Positions 33,837 through 43,247 are shown, counted from the stretch's first letter. The stretch: 64,000 nt of DNA from Flavobacterium marginilacus (GCF_026870155.1 NZ_CP113975.1:2666001-2730000), one strand, 5' to 3'. Made by a program: numbers and translations. Notes: generated by a model from the sequence alone, not told the origin.

Positions 33837-34631
33837 ATGGAAAAAACTAATTTCATCAAAATTGAAGCCATTCAGATTGCAGAAGCTTTTAACATTAAAA
33901 AATTAAGGACTGAATTTGAGATTCAGCCTCATTCGAGTTCGCCATCTGAGATTTTTTACACTTACACAAATAAAAAGCGCTACCTCTATATTTTTGATTA
34001 TGGCGTGGTAGTTTTTGCAAATTTTACAGCACCCAAGAAAAAGGAGTTTATTGATTTTGTCAAAAATTATGCTTCAATAAATGTTGATCTGGATTTATTT
34101 GAAGAATACCGCATAGAAATTGACGAAAACATTCCAAAAGCAGTTATCAAAAATGATTATGTTTCGGTTCCTCATGTTGATGCTTCGGTGATGAAGATCG
34201 TAATGCTCAATATTGCACAGTCAGTTGCTCTGGACTATTATGAAGCGCTTACAGATGATCTTATTACTTCGTCTAAAAAGTACATTCAGGAATTGGAACG
34301 CCGGGGAAAACTGAGTATTTCTAAAAAAAATCTGCTCAAATACATCGGGAAAGTTCTGAATGTAAAAAACAGTATAGTTGATAATCTGTATATTCTTGAT
34401 GACCCAAATTTGGTTTGGGACAACGAAGAACTGAATTTATTAAACCGGTATTTGAAAGCCAATTTTGATATTAATCCGCGTTTTAGGGATCTTGATTATA
34501 GATTGGGTATTGTAGAAGAAAATTTAAAACTTTTTACTGATGTTCTGAATGTTAATGAAAGTTCCCGATTGGAATGGATTGTGATTATATTGATTTTTAT
34601 GGAGATCCTGATTGCGTTATTATTTCATTGA
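33837..34631 (+). CDS. RMD1/DUF155-family membrane protein
   Basis: 264 residues from ATG MEKTNFIK; a GTG two codons earlier is less likely. The family hallmarks are the N-terminal strand-rich part (YLYIFDYGVVVFANF), the central VPHVDASVMKIVMLNIAQSVALDYYE, the coiled region RGKLSISKKNLLKYIG and a C-terminal membrane anchor (LEWIVIILIFMEILIALLFH). Eukaryotic homologues are mitochondrial (Rmd1, RMND1) and tied to mitochondrial translation; the bacterial role is unknown. Own promoter; a palindrome overlaps the transcript start. Confidence 0.83.
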   Translation: MEKTNFIKIEAIQIAEAFNIKKLRTEFEIQPHSSSPSEIFYTYTNKKRYLYIFDYGVVVFANFTAPKKKEFIDFVKNYASINVDLDLFEEYRIEIDENIPKAVIKNDYVSVPHVDASVMKIVMLNIAQSVALDYYEALTDDLITSSKKYIQELERRGKLSISKKNLLKYIGKVLNVKNSIVDNLYILDDPNLVWDNEELNLLNRYLKANFDINPRFRDLDYRLGIVEENLKLFTDVLNVNESSRLEWIVIILIFMEILIALLFH

Positions 34632-34656
34632 TTTTATTGAAATATAAGTTTTAATT

Positions 34657-34727
34657 ATTCTCGCAAAGACGCGAAGCCACAAAGTTAAGGTTAGTTTTTC
34701 TTTGTGGCTTCGCGTCTTTGCGAGAAT
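34657..34727. repeat. Perfect 28-bp inverted repeat between convergent genes
   Basis: Arms of 28 bp (34657-34684 and 34700-34727) are centred on CGCAAAGACGCGAAGCCAC and its complement, with a 15-base loop. It lies between the Rmd1 gene and the AAA ATPase gene. GC content is well above its surroundings. It may act as a terminator but lacks a clear T-run. Confidence 0.75.
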
Positions 34728-34790
34728 TATATTTTGAACAATATTTAGTGAGAAATTCGTCTAATTTGCTTACATTGATATTCAAATTCC

Positions 34791-36248
34791 TTATAATCTG
34801 CTGATATAACTTCCAAAAATATCCCTGAACTGATATCCTACAGCAACACGGTCTTTACTCAGTTTTTTGTATTCTACTAATCCCCACAAAATAAATTCTT
34901 TCATAAAATTGCGGTCTTTTTTGTCCAGGTTTGGCAGGTATTTTTCGATTAATTTATCGAGAGGGGTTATACTGTCTAAAATTGATTTGTATTCTTCATC
35001 TGTACAATCGTCCAGCAATTCAAAGCCGCTTTCGGTGAAAAACCAATCCAAAATATCACTATAAGGTGTTTTTTCGCCTTGCTTTTCCAGTTTTTCTATT
35101 TTTGGAAAAAAGGAAGGAAATAAGGTATGAATGGCATCATTTATCAGGCGCTGTGCCACAAAAGATGCTCCCTCCTGCTCTCCTTCGTAAACCAATTCAA
35201 CTTTACCGGTTATCGATGGAATTACTCCCATAAAATCAGATAAGCGTAAAGTGGTTTTATCTGTTCCTGAGAGTAAGGCACGGCGTTCCGCAGTACTTAA
35301 TAGATTTTCATAAGCTGTAATGCTCAGTCGGGCACTTACACCGCTTTTGTTATCAATAAATTCGCTTTCCCGGGCTTCAAAACTGATTTGCTCCAATAAA
35401 TCTTTCGCTAAAGAGGGAATATAAACTGATTCGCTTTGAGCGTTGTCAAGCTTAGCTTCTTGCGCCGTAATCGTTTTGGCAATCTGGATATCCTGCGGAT
35501 AATGCGTTAGAATTTGCGAACCGATTCTGTCTTTCAAAGGCGTGACAATACTTCCTCTATTGGTATAATCTTCAGGATTTGCGGTAAAAACAAACTGCAT
35601 ATCAAGCGGCATTCGGAGTTTAAATCCGCGAATCTGAATGTCGCCTTCCTGCAGAATATTAAATAAAGCTACTTGAATTCTTGCCTGAAGATCGGGTAAT
35701 TCGTTAATCACAAAAATACAACGGTTAGCACGCGGAATCATTCCAAAATGAATTACACGGTCATCAGCATATGACAGCTTTAAATTAGCTGCTTTTATCG
35801 GATCGACATCTCCTATCAAATCGGCTACGGTTACATCTGGAGTAGCAAGTTTTTCGAAAAAGCGTTCGTTTCTGTGCAGCCACGAGATTGGAGTCTCGTC
35901 ACCTTTTTCAGCAATTAAATCTTTAGCAAAACGAGATAATGGGTTAAAAGGATCATCATTGATTTCGGAACCTGTCACATAAGGAATGTAATCATCCAGT
36001 AATTCAATCATTTTTCGGGCCAATCTAGTTTTGGCCTGTCCTCGTAGTCCCAATAAATTTATATTGTGGCGTGACAAAATAGCTCTTTCCAATTCTGGAA
36101 TTACAGTATTCTCAAAACCATGAACGCCTTCAAAAGCAGGTTTTCCTGATTTTATTTTTTCTCTTAAATTATGGCGCAATTCATCTTTGATGCTTTTGCT
36201 TAAGTATCCTGATTTCTTTAATTCTCCGAAAGTTTTTATATTGTCCAT
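34791..36248 (-). CDS. MoxR/magnesium-chelatase-type AAA ATPase
   Basis: 485 residues. The AAA+ core has LLGLRGQAKTRLARKM (Walker A-like), IFVINELPDLQARIQVALFNILQEGDI (Walker B with DE replaced by NE, then the family's LFNILQE), and FVFTANPEDYTNRGSIVTPLKDRIGSQI (sensor 1 and arginine finger). C-terminal ~200 residues are helical. Such ATPases work with VWA-domain proteins as chaperones that insert metals or remodel targets; the VWA partner is encoded 45 bp upstream on the same strand. Confidence 0.85.
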   Translation of the reverse strand: MDNIKTFGELKKSGYLSKSIKDELRHNLREKIKSGKPAFEGVHGFENTVIPELERAILSRHNINLLGLRGQAKTRLARKMIELLDDYIPYVTGSEINDDPFNPLSRFAKDLIAEKGDETPISWLHRNERFFEKLATPDVTVADLIGDVDPIKAANLKLSYADDRVIHFGMIPRANRCIFVINELPDLQARIQVALFNILQEGDIQIRGFKLRMPLDMQFVFTANPEDYTNRGSIVTPLKDRIGSQILTHYPQDIQIAKTITAQEAKLDNAQSESVYIPSLAKDLLEQISFEARESEFIDNKSGVSARLSITAYENLLSTAERRALLSGTDKTTLRLSDFMGVIPSITGKVELVYEGEQEGASFVAQRLINDAIHTLFPSFFPKIEKLEKQGEKTPYSDILDWFFTESGFELLDDCTDEEYKSILDSITPLDKLIEKYLPNLDKKDRNFMKEFILWGLVEYKKLSKDRVAVGYQFRDIFGSYISRL

Positions 36249-36293
36249 TAATTTTGATTTCGTTTAAATTTGTATTGCAATTGATATTGTAAA

Positions 36294-37418
36294 CTATTTT
36301 ATTCGTTTTTTTCTGTTGGTTTCATAATCCTCAAAAATCATTTCGCCTAAACCTTTTAGTCCGGTATAGAAGGCTTTTCCCTGATTGGCTTCGGTGAACT
36401 TATTCACAAATTTTTGCAGATAAGGATCGTTGGCAATCATAAAAGTGGTTATTGGGATATGAAGTTTTCGGGCTTGCTGCGCCTGTGTGTAGCATTTTTC
36501 AACGATATAATGATCCAAGCCGTTACTGTTCATATAATAAGAGCCGTCTTTTTCCCTCACACAGCTTGGCTTGCCGTCGGTAATCATAAAAATCTGTTTG
36601 TTGGTGTTTCTTTTTCGGCGCAATAAATCCATTGCCAATTGCAGACCGGCAACGGTATTGGTGTGAAACGGACCGACTCTCAAATATGGCAGATCCCGGA
36701 TTGAAATCCGCCAGGCATCGTCACCGAAAACCAAAATATCCAGCGTGTCTTTTGGGTAGCGGGTAGTGATTAATTCGGCCAAAGCCATTGCGACTTTTTT
36801 GGCCGGCGTTATGCGGTCTTCGCCATACAGAATCATACTGTGGCTGATGTCAATCATTAAAACGGTGCTCATTTGGGACTTGTAACGGGTTTCTTCGACA
36901 ACCAGATCATTTTCGGTCAGCTTAAAATCTCCCACTCCATTATTGATTTGAGCATTCCGCAGGCTTTCGGTCAATGAAATGCGTTCGAGACCGTCACCAA
37001 AATGAAACTCCCGAAACTCACCCGTATGTTCATCTCCGTTGCCAACGTGTTTGGTTTTATGGTTACCGCTCCCTGATTTTTTTAGGTTGCCGAAAATGTT
37101 ATCCAAAGCCTGCTGGCGAATAGCACGTTCGGTTTTGGCGGTAATTCCTGTACCAGTTGTTCCATCGTCCTTGAGTTCTTCTCGGATGTATCCTTTTTTC
37201 TTTAAATCCTCAATGAAATCATCGATGGTATATGATTCATCGGTTAGTTTGTATTCTTTGTCCAATTCGCGCATCCAGCTGATGGCTTCGTCAAAATCTC
37301 CCGAAGTGTGCGTGATAAGTTCCTTGAAAATTTCAAAAAGCTTATCAAACGGAGACTGAAACGGTGCTTCGTAAGTCTTAAAATAAAACCCTTTTTTTAT
37401 TGTGTTCTCCATAATCAT
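36294..37418 (-). CDS. VWA-domain protein paired with the AAA ATPase
   Basis: 374 residues. An N-terminal helical part contains a basic Gly/Lys-rich linker, and a C-terminal von Willebrand A domain has a MIDAS site (VLMIDISHSMIL: DxSxS) and further ligands in FGDDAWRI and MITDGKPSC. Start could be the ATG at 37418 or the one two codons later. It is the first gene of a two-gene operon with the MoxR-type ATPase and should bind the client for the ATPase. Client unknown. Confidence 0.85.
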   Translation of the reverse strand: MIMENTIKKGFYFKTYEAPFQSPFDKLFEIFKELITHTSGDFDEAISWMRELDKEYKLTDESYTIDDFIEDLKKKGYIREELKDDGTTGTGITAKTERAIRQQALDNIFGNLKKSGSGNHKTKHVGNGDEHTGEFREFHFGDGLERISLTESLRNAQINNGVGDFKLTENDLVVEETRYKSQMSTVLMIDISHSMILYGEDRITPAKKVAMALAELITTRYPKDTLDILVFGDDAWRISIRDLPYLRVGPFHTNTVAGLQLAMDLLRRKRNTNKQIFMITDGKPSCVREKDGSYYMNSNGLDHYIVEKCYTQAQQARKLHIPITTFMIANDPYLQKFVNKFTEANQGKAFYTGLKGLGEMIFEDYETNRKKRIK

Positions 37419-37496
37419 AAATTTAGATTATTTTTAAATGAACAAACAACAAACAATTTATAATTTTACGTTAAAACGATGTGTCTAAATAGTCAA

Positions 37497-38285
37497 TTAA
37501 TCTACTTTTTTAAAGATCAATTCATTTCCTAAAGAATTGGTGAGTATTAATCGTAAGTTTTCTACTTTATATTTGGCAGTACTTTGCAGCGTTTTGAGTA
37601 AAACAGCTTCATTATTATTATCAGCACAGACCATTTCGGTAGAATTAATATTTATAAAGCGCAACAATCCTCTTTCGAAAAAAATATCGCCTCCTACCCT
37701 ATTACAGCCAGCAGACCCCATAAATGTATTTGTTGTACTGTTTATTTCAAGATTGGGTATTTCTTTGGCATAATTTGCTGAAGTAACATTTTCACCGTTT
37801 ATTTTTTCTAAAACCCAAATGTCATGCAGTCTAAAATCTGTAATGTAATTTCCGCAGCCATTAAAAAATTCAGATTTGTTATCTTTCACAATTTCTATTC
37901 GGACAGAATAAGATGATTTATCGCCAGACATTGTATTTATGCATTCCTGTTGCATAATCTGAACAATCATTGTACCATCAGTAATTGGAACCCGATACAT
38001 TTTGACATTGGCATCCATGGCCAGAAGCGGCTCTGTATGATGACCGCTCAAGGACTCATAACCTGATTTTAATGAGGTAAACTCAATGTTTTTCTCTGAA
38101 ATTTTTAAGCTCCAGCGGGGTTCGTTTCCGCTTCCGCGAAAGTAAATTCCTTTTTCCAGATTTTCCATCTGCTGTTTATAAGCAAAAGAAGGTTCATTAG
38201 TTTCAACTGCTTTTGGAGTGGGAAGATTTGTTTTGCAAGAAGCACAAAGCAAAGCTATTATTAAAATTCCAAAGCCTTTTGCCAT
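37497..38285 (-). CDS. META-domain lipoprotein with COG3650-like N-terminal domain
   Basis: 262 residues with an N-terminal hydrophobic stretch and lipobox-like end (LLCASCKT, Cys17), so probably a periplasmic-facing lipoprotein. The first domain (YFRGSGNEPRWSLKISEKNIEFTS ... GDKSSYSVRIEIV ... GCGNY) matches the COG3650 type. The second (VLEKINGENVTSANY ... NTFMGSAGCNRVGGDIFFERGLLRFININSTEMVC) is a META/HslJ domain. HslJ-type proteins are linked to envelope stress and antibiotic resistance. The gene lies 17 bp after ychJ, probably in one operon. Confidence 0.85.
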   Translation of the reverse strand: MAKGFGILIIALLCASCKTNLPTPKAVETNEPSFAYKQQMENLEKGIYFRGSGNEPRWSLKISEKNIEFTSLKSGYESLSGHHTEPLLAMDANVKMYRVPITDGTMIVQIMQQECINTMSGDKSSYSVRIEIVKDNKSEFFNGCGNYITDFRLHDIWVLEKINGENVTSANYAKEIPNLEINSTTNTFMGSAGCNRVGGDIFFERGLLRFININSTEMVCADNNNEAVLLKTLQSTAKYKVENLRLILTNSLGNELIFKKVD

Positions 38286-38302
38286 AATTATCTATTGTAA
38301 TA

Positions 38303-38683
38303 TTATTTGAATTTTCCATCAACATAGAACCAAGAATCATTTTCTTTTTTAAAAGTTGAAAATTCATAATGTACTTGGTTTTGATTGTTTTCATCAATGA
38401 AATATGCCTTAAACTCCACTGTATTTTCTGTTGAAGAAATGATTTCCAATTTCTGCCATGTATTGACTGTTGCCCAATGCAGAATATCCTCTTTCGAATA
38501 ATATTTTCTTTCACTGATATGTGTGGTTGCCAATAAATAATCCGCCTGATGTGTGGCATAAGCTGAATATCGAGACTTCATCAGTGCTAAGGCTGTTGGG
38601 ACTTTTATAGCACCGCTTATATAAAGATTACAGCACGATTCAAAAGATGTATCAGAACCGCAATAGCAATTTTCGTGAATCAT
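38303..38683 (-). CDS. YchJ-family SEC-C-type metal-binding protein
   Basis: 126 residues. The N-terminal cysteine cluster NCYCGSDTSFESCC is the SEC-C-like zinc site of YchJ. It is followed by YISGAIKVPTALALMKSRYSAYATHQADYLLATTH, the family's NTF2-like domain start, and WFYVDGKF at the end. Function is unknown in all bacteria. Second to fourth in a compact minus-strand run of small genes. Confidence 0.9.
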   Translation of the reverse strand: MIHENCYCGSDTSFESCCNLYISGAIKVPTALALMKSRYSAYATHQADYLLATTHISERKYYSKEDILHWATVNTWQKLEIISSTENTVEFKAYFIDENNQNQVHYEFSTFKKENDSWFYVDGKFK

Positions 38684-38692
38684 AAACCTAAA

Positions 38693-38926
38693 TTAGTTAA
38701 GCTGTGCCTTAAGCAGAACAATTTTTTGCTGCAGTTGGTTCAATAATACCTGATATTTACTGATTTCAATAAGTTCTTCATCTTCTTCGGCATAATCCAG
38801 TAACTCATCGAGTTCATCGCTCACTTCTGCCAATTTATTATTGGCATCCTTTGCATTCTTTACAGCAATCAAATCGATGATTTGCTGAACGCCGTTTTTT
38901 AATTCATCAAATTTATTTTTATTCAT
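38693..38926 (-). CDS. Small acidic coiled-coil protein, unknown
   Basis: 77 residues, two predicted helices with heptad leucines (LKNGVQQIIDLIAVKNAKDANNKLAEVSDELDELLDYAEEDEELIEI) and a final helix LNQLQQKIVLLKAQLN. No family recognised. It lies 9 bp before ychJ in the direction of transcription and 6 bp after a second small charged ORF, so all are likely co-transcribed. Confidence 0.75.
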   Translation of the reverse strand: MNKNKFDELKNGVQQIIDLIAVKNAKDANNKLAEVSDELDELLDYAEEDEELIEISKYQVLLNQLQQKIVLLKAQLN

Positions 38927-38932
38927 AATATG

Positions 38933-39091
38933 CTAATTTACAATATCATCCGAAGACTTACTTTCATTAAATTTTTTAGTGATCTGTTTCAGTTTTTCTT
39001 TGCGCTCCATTTCAGCCTGCTTTGCTTTTGCTTGGGCTTTGTGCAGTTTGTCGTTGTGTTTCTTGATGTTTTTTTCGTTGTTCCGGCTCAT
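38933..39091 (-). CDS. Small highly charged protein (52 aa), unknown
   Basis: An ORF of 53 codons on the minus strand, too short for common gene finders. It starts MSRNNEKNIKKHNDKLHK, continues with an Ala/Lys/Gln/Glu-rich helix (AQAKAKQAEMERKEK) and ends SKSSDDIVN. It looks like one long amphipathic helix. The 6-bp gap to the next gene suggests it opens the ychJ operon. No family recognised. Confidence 0.65.
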   Translation of the reverse strand: MSRNNEKNIKKHNDKLHKAQAKAKQAEMERKEKLKQITKKFNESKSSDDIVN

Positions 39092-39354
39092 TGTATCTCT
39101 CTTTTTTTTATTTCATTTTTTTAAAATGAAGTTCTGTTTTTAAAATTGCTCCAATAAAAGAACGCATGCAAAGTTCGGATTTATTATTTAAATGACTGTT
39201 ATTTTTATTTTGATAAACCATTATTTTGGATGACCTGTATTAAATAAAATGAGTATTTTTTTACTTCTGTAAATTAGAAATGGTATCTTTAGGATTTATA
39301 ATTTCTTTTTTTATCCCAAAAAACACCTTTTTAGACCTTACAGTATAATATCCA

Positions 39355-42198
39355 ATGATGTACGAAATTAAATGGCCCAATTATATTCGCTGGTTTATAA
39401 CGAAACCAAAAATGACAGGATTTTTAATTTTTTTAATCCTAAGTTTTTGTGTTGGTCTTTCAATTTTTCTGCGTTTTCAGGTTATTAAAGTAAATGAGCG
39501 CCGTGAAATGGGGCAGACTCTTGAGAATCTGCACCAAAACATAGAACAGTGCCTTAAGGGCTGTTACACTACTACATTAACACTTGCATTAACGATTAAT
39601 GACAGTGGCACTCCTGATAATTTTGAATCTATAAGTTCACAGCTTTTGGCTTCAAATAATTCTATTAGTGCAGTTCAGCTGGTACCAGATGGAGTTATCA
39701 AGTATATTTATCCATTAGAGGAAAATAAATCTGCTTTAAATCTTAATATTTTTAAGATTCCAAGTATTAGAAATGAAGCATTTAAATCATTAGCAGATAA
39801 AAAAATGTATTTTGCCGGTCCTTTGGTCTTGAGGCAGGGCGGAATTGGCATTGTTGGCAGATTACCAGTTTACAAAAAAAACAAGTTTTGGGGATTTTCT
39901 GCAGTTGTAATTAAATTCAAAGATTTATTAAAAGTTTCCGGAATCAATTCAATTGACACCAATAAATATTATTTTCAGTTTTCAAAAATAAATCCCAATA
40001 CTAAAAAAGAAGAATTTTTTCTTCCTGTCAAAAAAGATATTTATAAACAAGAACAAATTTTTAAAAAGATTCCTGACGGAAATTGGAAATTATATCTCAG
40101 TCAAAAAAAGCAGAAGTATCATTACTCTGTTCTTTTTCTGCCTTCAATTTTAGGATTTATTCTGGCACTGCTCATAGCCTCGCTTGTCACAGTTTTATTA
40201 AACAGACCGCGTCAATTACAGCACCTGGTCAACATTCAAGCCTCAAAACTATTGAACAGCGAAATTAAATTTAAAACTATTTTTGATCAGGCTCCGCTGG
40301 GAATTGCTCTTGTTGATGAAGAAACAGGTAAATTTCTAGAAATCAATAGTAAATTTTGTGAGTTATTAGGATATTCAGAACAAGAAATGAAAACCAAAAA
40401 TTATCAGTCAATCACGCATCCAAAAGATTTACCGAAAAATGAGCTAAACGTATATGAACTTAAAGAAGAAAAAATTAAAAATTATACCACCAAAAAAAGA
40501 TATATTACTAAATCCAATATAACCATATGGGTAAATTTAATTGTTTCGTCACTTTCGAAAACAAAAAAAGAAAGAAGAACCAATATTGCTATTGTTGAAG
40601 ATATTACCTTGCAAAAGCAAATTTTGGAGGATCTTAAAAAAAGTGAAAAACAGTTTAGAAACCTCTTTGATAATTCACCTATACCAATGTGGGAAATTGA
40701 TTTGTCTTTAATTAAAAATTACCTGACGGATTTAAATCTCGTTGGCAAAAAAGCATCCACAGCAGAAAGCTATTTTAAAGAGAATCCAGAAACAGTATTA
40801 AAATGCTTTGCACTAATCAAAGTTATTGCTGTAAATGACCAATGCCTGCAGCTCCTTAATATAAAAACAAAAAATGAGTTAGATAACAATTTAGAACAGG
40901 TACTGGATACTGAAACCATAAACGATTTTATAAAACAATTAGTTGCAATTACACAAAACAAAAGGCAATTTGCCTATGATACCAAAATAAAGAACAGCAA
41001 CGGTGAATCAATAGATATTCACTTTCAATGGAATGCAATTCGCGGGTATGAAAAAACTATGGGACGAATGATTATTTCAACGGAGGATATTACTTTTCGA
41101 AAGAAAAACGAAAAATTGATCGTTAACTCGCAGCGAAAAGTCGAAGCCCTTATTAATACCATAGACGGAATTGTTTGGGAATGTGATATAAAAACATTTA
41201 GATTTACTTTTGTCAGCAAAAAAGTCGAACAGATTTTAGGTTTTACCTCAGAGGAATGGTTGAGCAACCCAAATTTTTGGAGCGAACACATTTATCCAGA
41301 TGACAGAGATTGGGCACTGGAATATTGCACTAAAAAAACAAATCAGCTTTTAAATCATGATTTCGAATATAGAATGGTCTGTAAAAACGGAACGGTTATA
41401 TGGCTTCGGGATATGGTAAATATTGTTTATGAAAATGGAGTGGCGACAAGTCTGCATGGTATAATGATTGACATAACAAAATCAAAAAACATCGAAGCTG
41501 ATTTAAATAATTCATTTAATCTGGTATCCAGGCAAAACGAAAGACTGTTGAATTTTTCCTATATAATTTCACATAATCTAAGGTCTCACACCAGTAATAT
41601 TGCTTCAATTGTTACTTTACTTCAGACTTCAGAAACTCCTGAGGAAAAAGAACAAATGTTAGGATTGTTAATTTCAGTTTCTGGTCTGCTTAATGAAACA
41701 ATGCAGCATTTAAACGAGGTAATCAATATACGGACAAACGTCAGTTTAGTAGTTCAGCGATTGAATTTGAATGAGTATGTTGAAAATGTGATGAAAGTAT
41801 TCTCCCAGCAGATTATTTCAAAAAAAATAGCAATCTTCAATCATATTCCTGAAGATCTGATTATCAATTACAACCCTGCCTATTTAGAAAGCATTCTTTA
41901 TAATTTAATTTCAAATGCAATCAGGTATAGTCATCCGGAACGAAAAATAATCATATATTTAAAGTGGATAACCGAAGATGATAAAAATTATCTGGAAATA
42001 TCCGATAACGGTATTGGAATAGATTTAGTAAAAAACGGCAATAAAATTTTTGGCCTGTATAAGACTTTCAGCAGTGATCCATCTTCAAAAGGAGTTGGGT
42101 TATTCATCACAAAAAACCAAATAGAAGCAATGGGCGGTTCTATAACTGTAAGTAGCGAACCTAATGTGGGAACAACATTTAAAATTGATATCTTATGA
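39355..42198 (+). CDS. CHASE-PAS hybrid-sensor histidine kinase
   Basis: 947 residues. Two membrane helices (about 20-41 and 257-281) bracket a periplasmic CHASE domain (LVLRQGGIGIVGRLPVYKKNKFWGFSAVVI). Three PAS domains follow (about 300-420, 430-590, 595-710; the third has the typical PAS-fold end WLRDMVNIVYENG). The dimerisation helix has the phosphorylatable His740 in YIISHNLRSH. The ATPase domain has N box NLISNAIRYSH, G1 SDNGIGID and G2 SKGVGLFITKNQ. It overlaps the next gene, a single-domain response regulator, by 4 bp (ATGA). Confidence 0.93.
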   Translation: MMYEIKWPNYIRWFITKPKMTGFLIFLILSFCVGLSIFLRFQVIKVNERREMGQTLENLHQNIEQCLKGCYTTTLTLALTINDSGTPDNFESISSQLLASNNSISAVQLVPDGVIKYIYPLEENKSALNLNIFKIPSIRNEAFKSLADKKMYFAGPLVLRQGGIGIVGRLPVYKKNKFWGFSAVVIKFKDLLKVSGINSIDTNKYYFQFSKINPNTKKEEFFLPVKKDIYKQEQIFKKIPDGNWKLYLSQKKQKYHYSVLFLPSILGFILALLIASLVTVLLNRPRQLQHLVNIQASKLLNSEIKFKTIFDQAPLGIALVDEETGKFLEINSKFCELLGYSEQEMKTKNYQSITHPKDLPKNELNVYELKEEKIKNYTTKKRYITKSNITIWVNLIVSSLSKTKKERRTNIAIVEDITLQKQILEDLKKSEKQFRNLFDNSPIPMWEIDLSLIKNYLTDLNLVGKKASTAESYFKENPETVLKCFALIKVIAVNDQCLQLLNIKTKNELDNNLEQVLDTETINDFIKQLVAITQNKRQFAYDTKIKNSNGESIDIHFQWNAIRGYEKTMGRMIISTEDITFRKKNEKLIVNSQRKVEALINTIDGIVWECDIKTFRFTFVSKKVEQILGFTSEEWLSNPNFWSEHIYPDDRDWALEYCTKKTNQLLNHDFEYRMVCKNGTVIWLRDMVNIVYENGVATSLHGIMIDITKSKNIEADLNNSFNLVSRQNERLLNFSYIISHNLRSHTSNIASIVTLLQTSETPEEKEQMLGLLISVSGLLNETMQHLNEVINIRTNVSLVVQRLNLNEYVENVMKVFSQQIISKKIAIFNHIPEDLIINYNPAYLESILYNLISNAIRYSHPERKIIIYLKWITEDDKNYLEISDNGIGIDLVKNGNKIFGLYKTFSSDPSSKGVGLFITKNQIEAMGGSITVSSEPNVGTTFKIDIL

Positions 42199-42590
42199 GT
42201 CTAAAAACAATATGGGTAATAGACGATGACCCTATTTATCAGATTATAGTAAATAAAATTATAAAAAAATCAGAATTATTTTCAAGTGTTTCCAGTTTCA
42301 AAAACGGTAAGGACGCCATTGATGCATTAAAATGCACATTAAATAATAATGAAACAACACCTGATATAATTCTTTTGGATATTAATATGCCTGTTATGGA
42401 CGGCTGGGAATTTATGAACGAAATGGTACTCTTAAAATCACAGATAAAAGAACAGACAAACATATATATTGTAAGTTCGTCAATTGCATTGGAAGATAAA
42501 AGCAAAGCAAAAGAATATTCTGAAATCATTGCTTATTTATCAAAGCCAATCAGTCCGAATGATTTGATATTAATAGCTGCGAGCAACTAA
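42195..42590 (+). CDS. Single-domain response regulator
   Basis: 131 residues, a receiver domain only. Acidic pocket DDD at 10-12, phosphoacceptor Asp62 in ILLDINMPVMDGWEF, switch Ser in IVSSSIA, and Lys in YLSKPISP. No output domain, so it acts by protein interaction or as a phosphate shuttle for the kinase encoded directly upstream (4-bp start/stop overlap). The end overlaps the convergent gene by 4 bp. Confidence 0.95.
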   Translation: MSLKTIWVIDDDPIYQIIVNKIIKKSELFSSVSSFKNGKDAIDALKCTLNNNETTPDIILLDINMPVMDGWEFMNEMVLLKSQIKEQTNIYIVSSSIALEDKSKAKEYSEIIAYLSKPISPNDLILIAASN

Positions 42591-43129
42591 ATTTCTCTTT
42601 TAATTTCCTCCAAAGGTTTATCGGTAAAAATCAGTTCCTCTATAATTTTCCTGCGCAATTCATCAATATCATCATAATCAAAATACTTGGCCCATGAAGT
42701 CAGTTCAAATAAATTCCGGATCTGCTTAATTCTTTTTGCAGTGGCAAAACTTGTTCTTAATATTGCTTTGGAATCATAGTTCGGATTATTTCGATGCTGA
42801 TAATTAACCGTTCTTTTTTCATAATCGGCTTCCAGATAATACAATTCTTCCTCTGCATTATCGGGATAAAACTCATCCCATCTCGCGAAACCAATTTTGA
42901 ATTTAGAATCCGTCTCCGGTTCCATCGGTATCAGTCTCCATTTGCTATTGGCCAACCTCCCCCAATGGTTCGAAAGGCGGTACATCCCCTCTTTGGTATA
43001 ATAATATTTACTGCCCGACTGACTGTCATACTGCACCGGCATTCCGGTAATCCGATCAGGCAGTACCTCATGAAAAACGCAAAATGTATTTTTGAATGAC
43101 CTCGGACTCGGGCGAAATATTTTTTCCAT
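42587..43129 (-). CDS. Conserved hypothetical protein, leaderless message
   Basis: 180 residues from ATG MEKIFRPSP. The upstream in-frame ATG at 43165 is rejected because a full -7 box lies between the two ATGs. The product is rich in aromatic and charged residues (YYTKEGMYRLSNHWGRLANSKWRL, FKIGFARWDEFYPDN) and ends with a charged helix. No family or function recognised. The promoter position puts transcription start at the ATG, implying a leaderless or nearly leaderless mRNA. Confidence 0.75.
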   Translation of the reverse strand: MEKIFRPSPRSFKNTFCVFHEVLPDRITGMPVQYDSQSGSKYYYTKEGMYRLSNHWGRLANSKWRLIPMEPETDSKFKIGFARWDEFYPDNAEEELYYLEADYEKRTVNYQHRNNPNYDSKAILRTSFATAKRIKQIRNLFELTSWAKYFDYDDIDELRRKIIEELIFTDKPLEEIKREI

Positions 43130-43133
43130 GAAA

Positions 43134-43165
43134 CAAAGGTAGCCGCAAACAGCAGTAAGTACCAA
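43134..43165 (-). promoter_or_regulatory. Promoter abutting the ATG of the hypothetical gene
   Basis: On the minus strand TTG, a 21-bp spacer and TACCTTTG (43134-43141). The box ends only 4 bp before the ATG at 43129, so the 5' leader is absent or a few bases. Confidence 0.7.
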
Positions 43166-43186
43166 ATCTAAATTATTATGGGGTGT

Positions 43187-43247
43187 CCTCGTTGAAAAAA
43201 GGGGCTTAATCTGTAATGCGCTTATACAGCCCCTTTCTTCAACGAGG
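43187..43247. repeat. 20-bp inverted repeat with internal loop
   Basis: Arms CCTCGTTGAAAAAAGGGGCT (43187-43206) and AGCCCCTTTCTTCAACGAGG (43228-43247) pair with one mismatch around a 21-base loop. It directly abuts the GATAG-type element at 43.25 kb. Confidence 0.65.
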
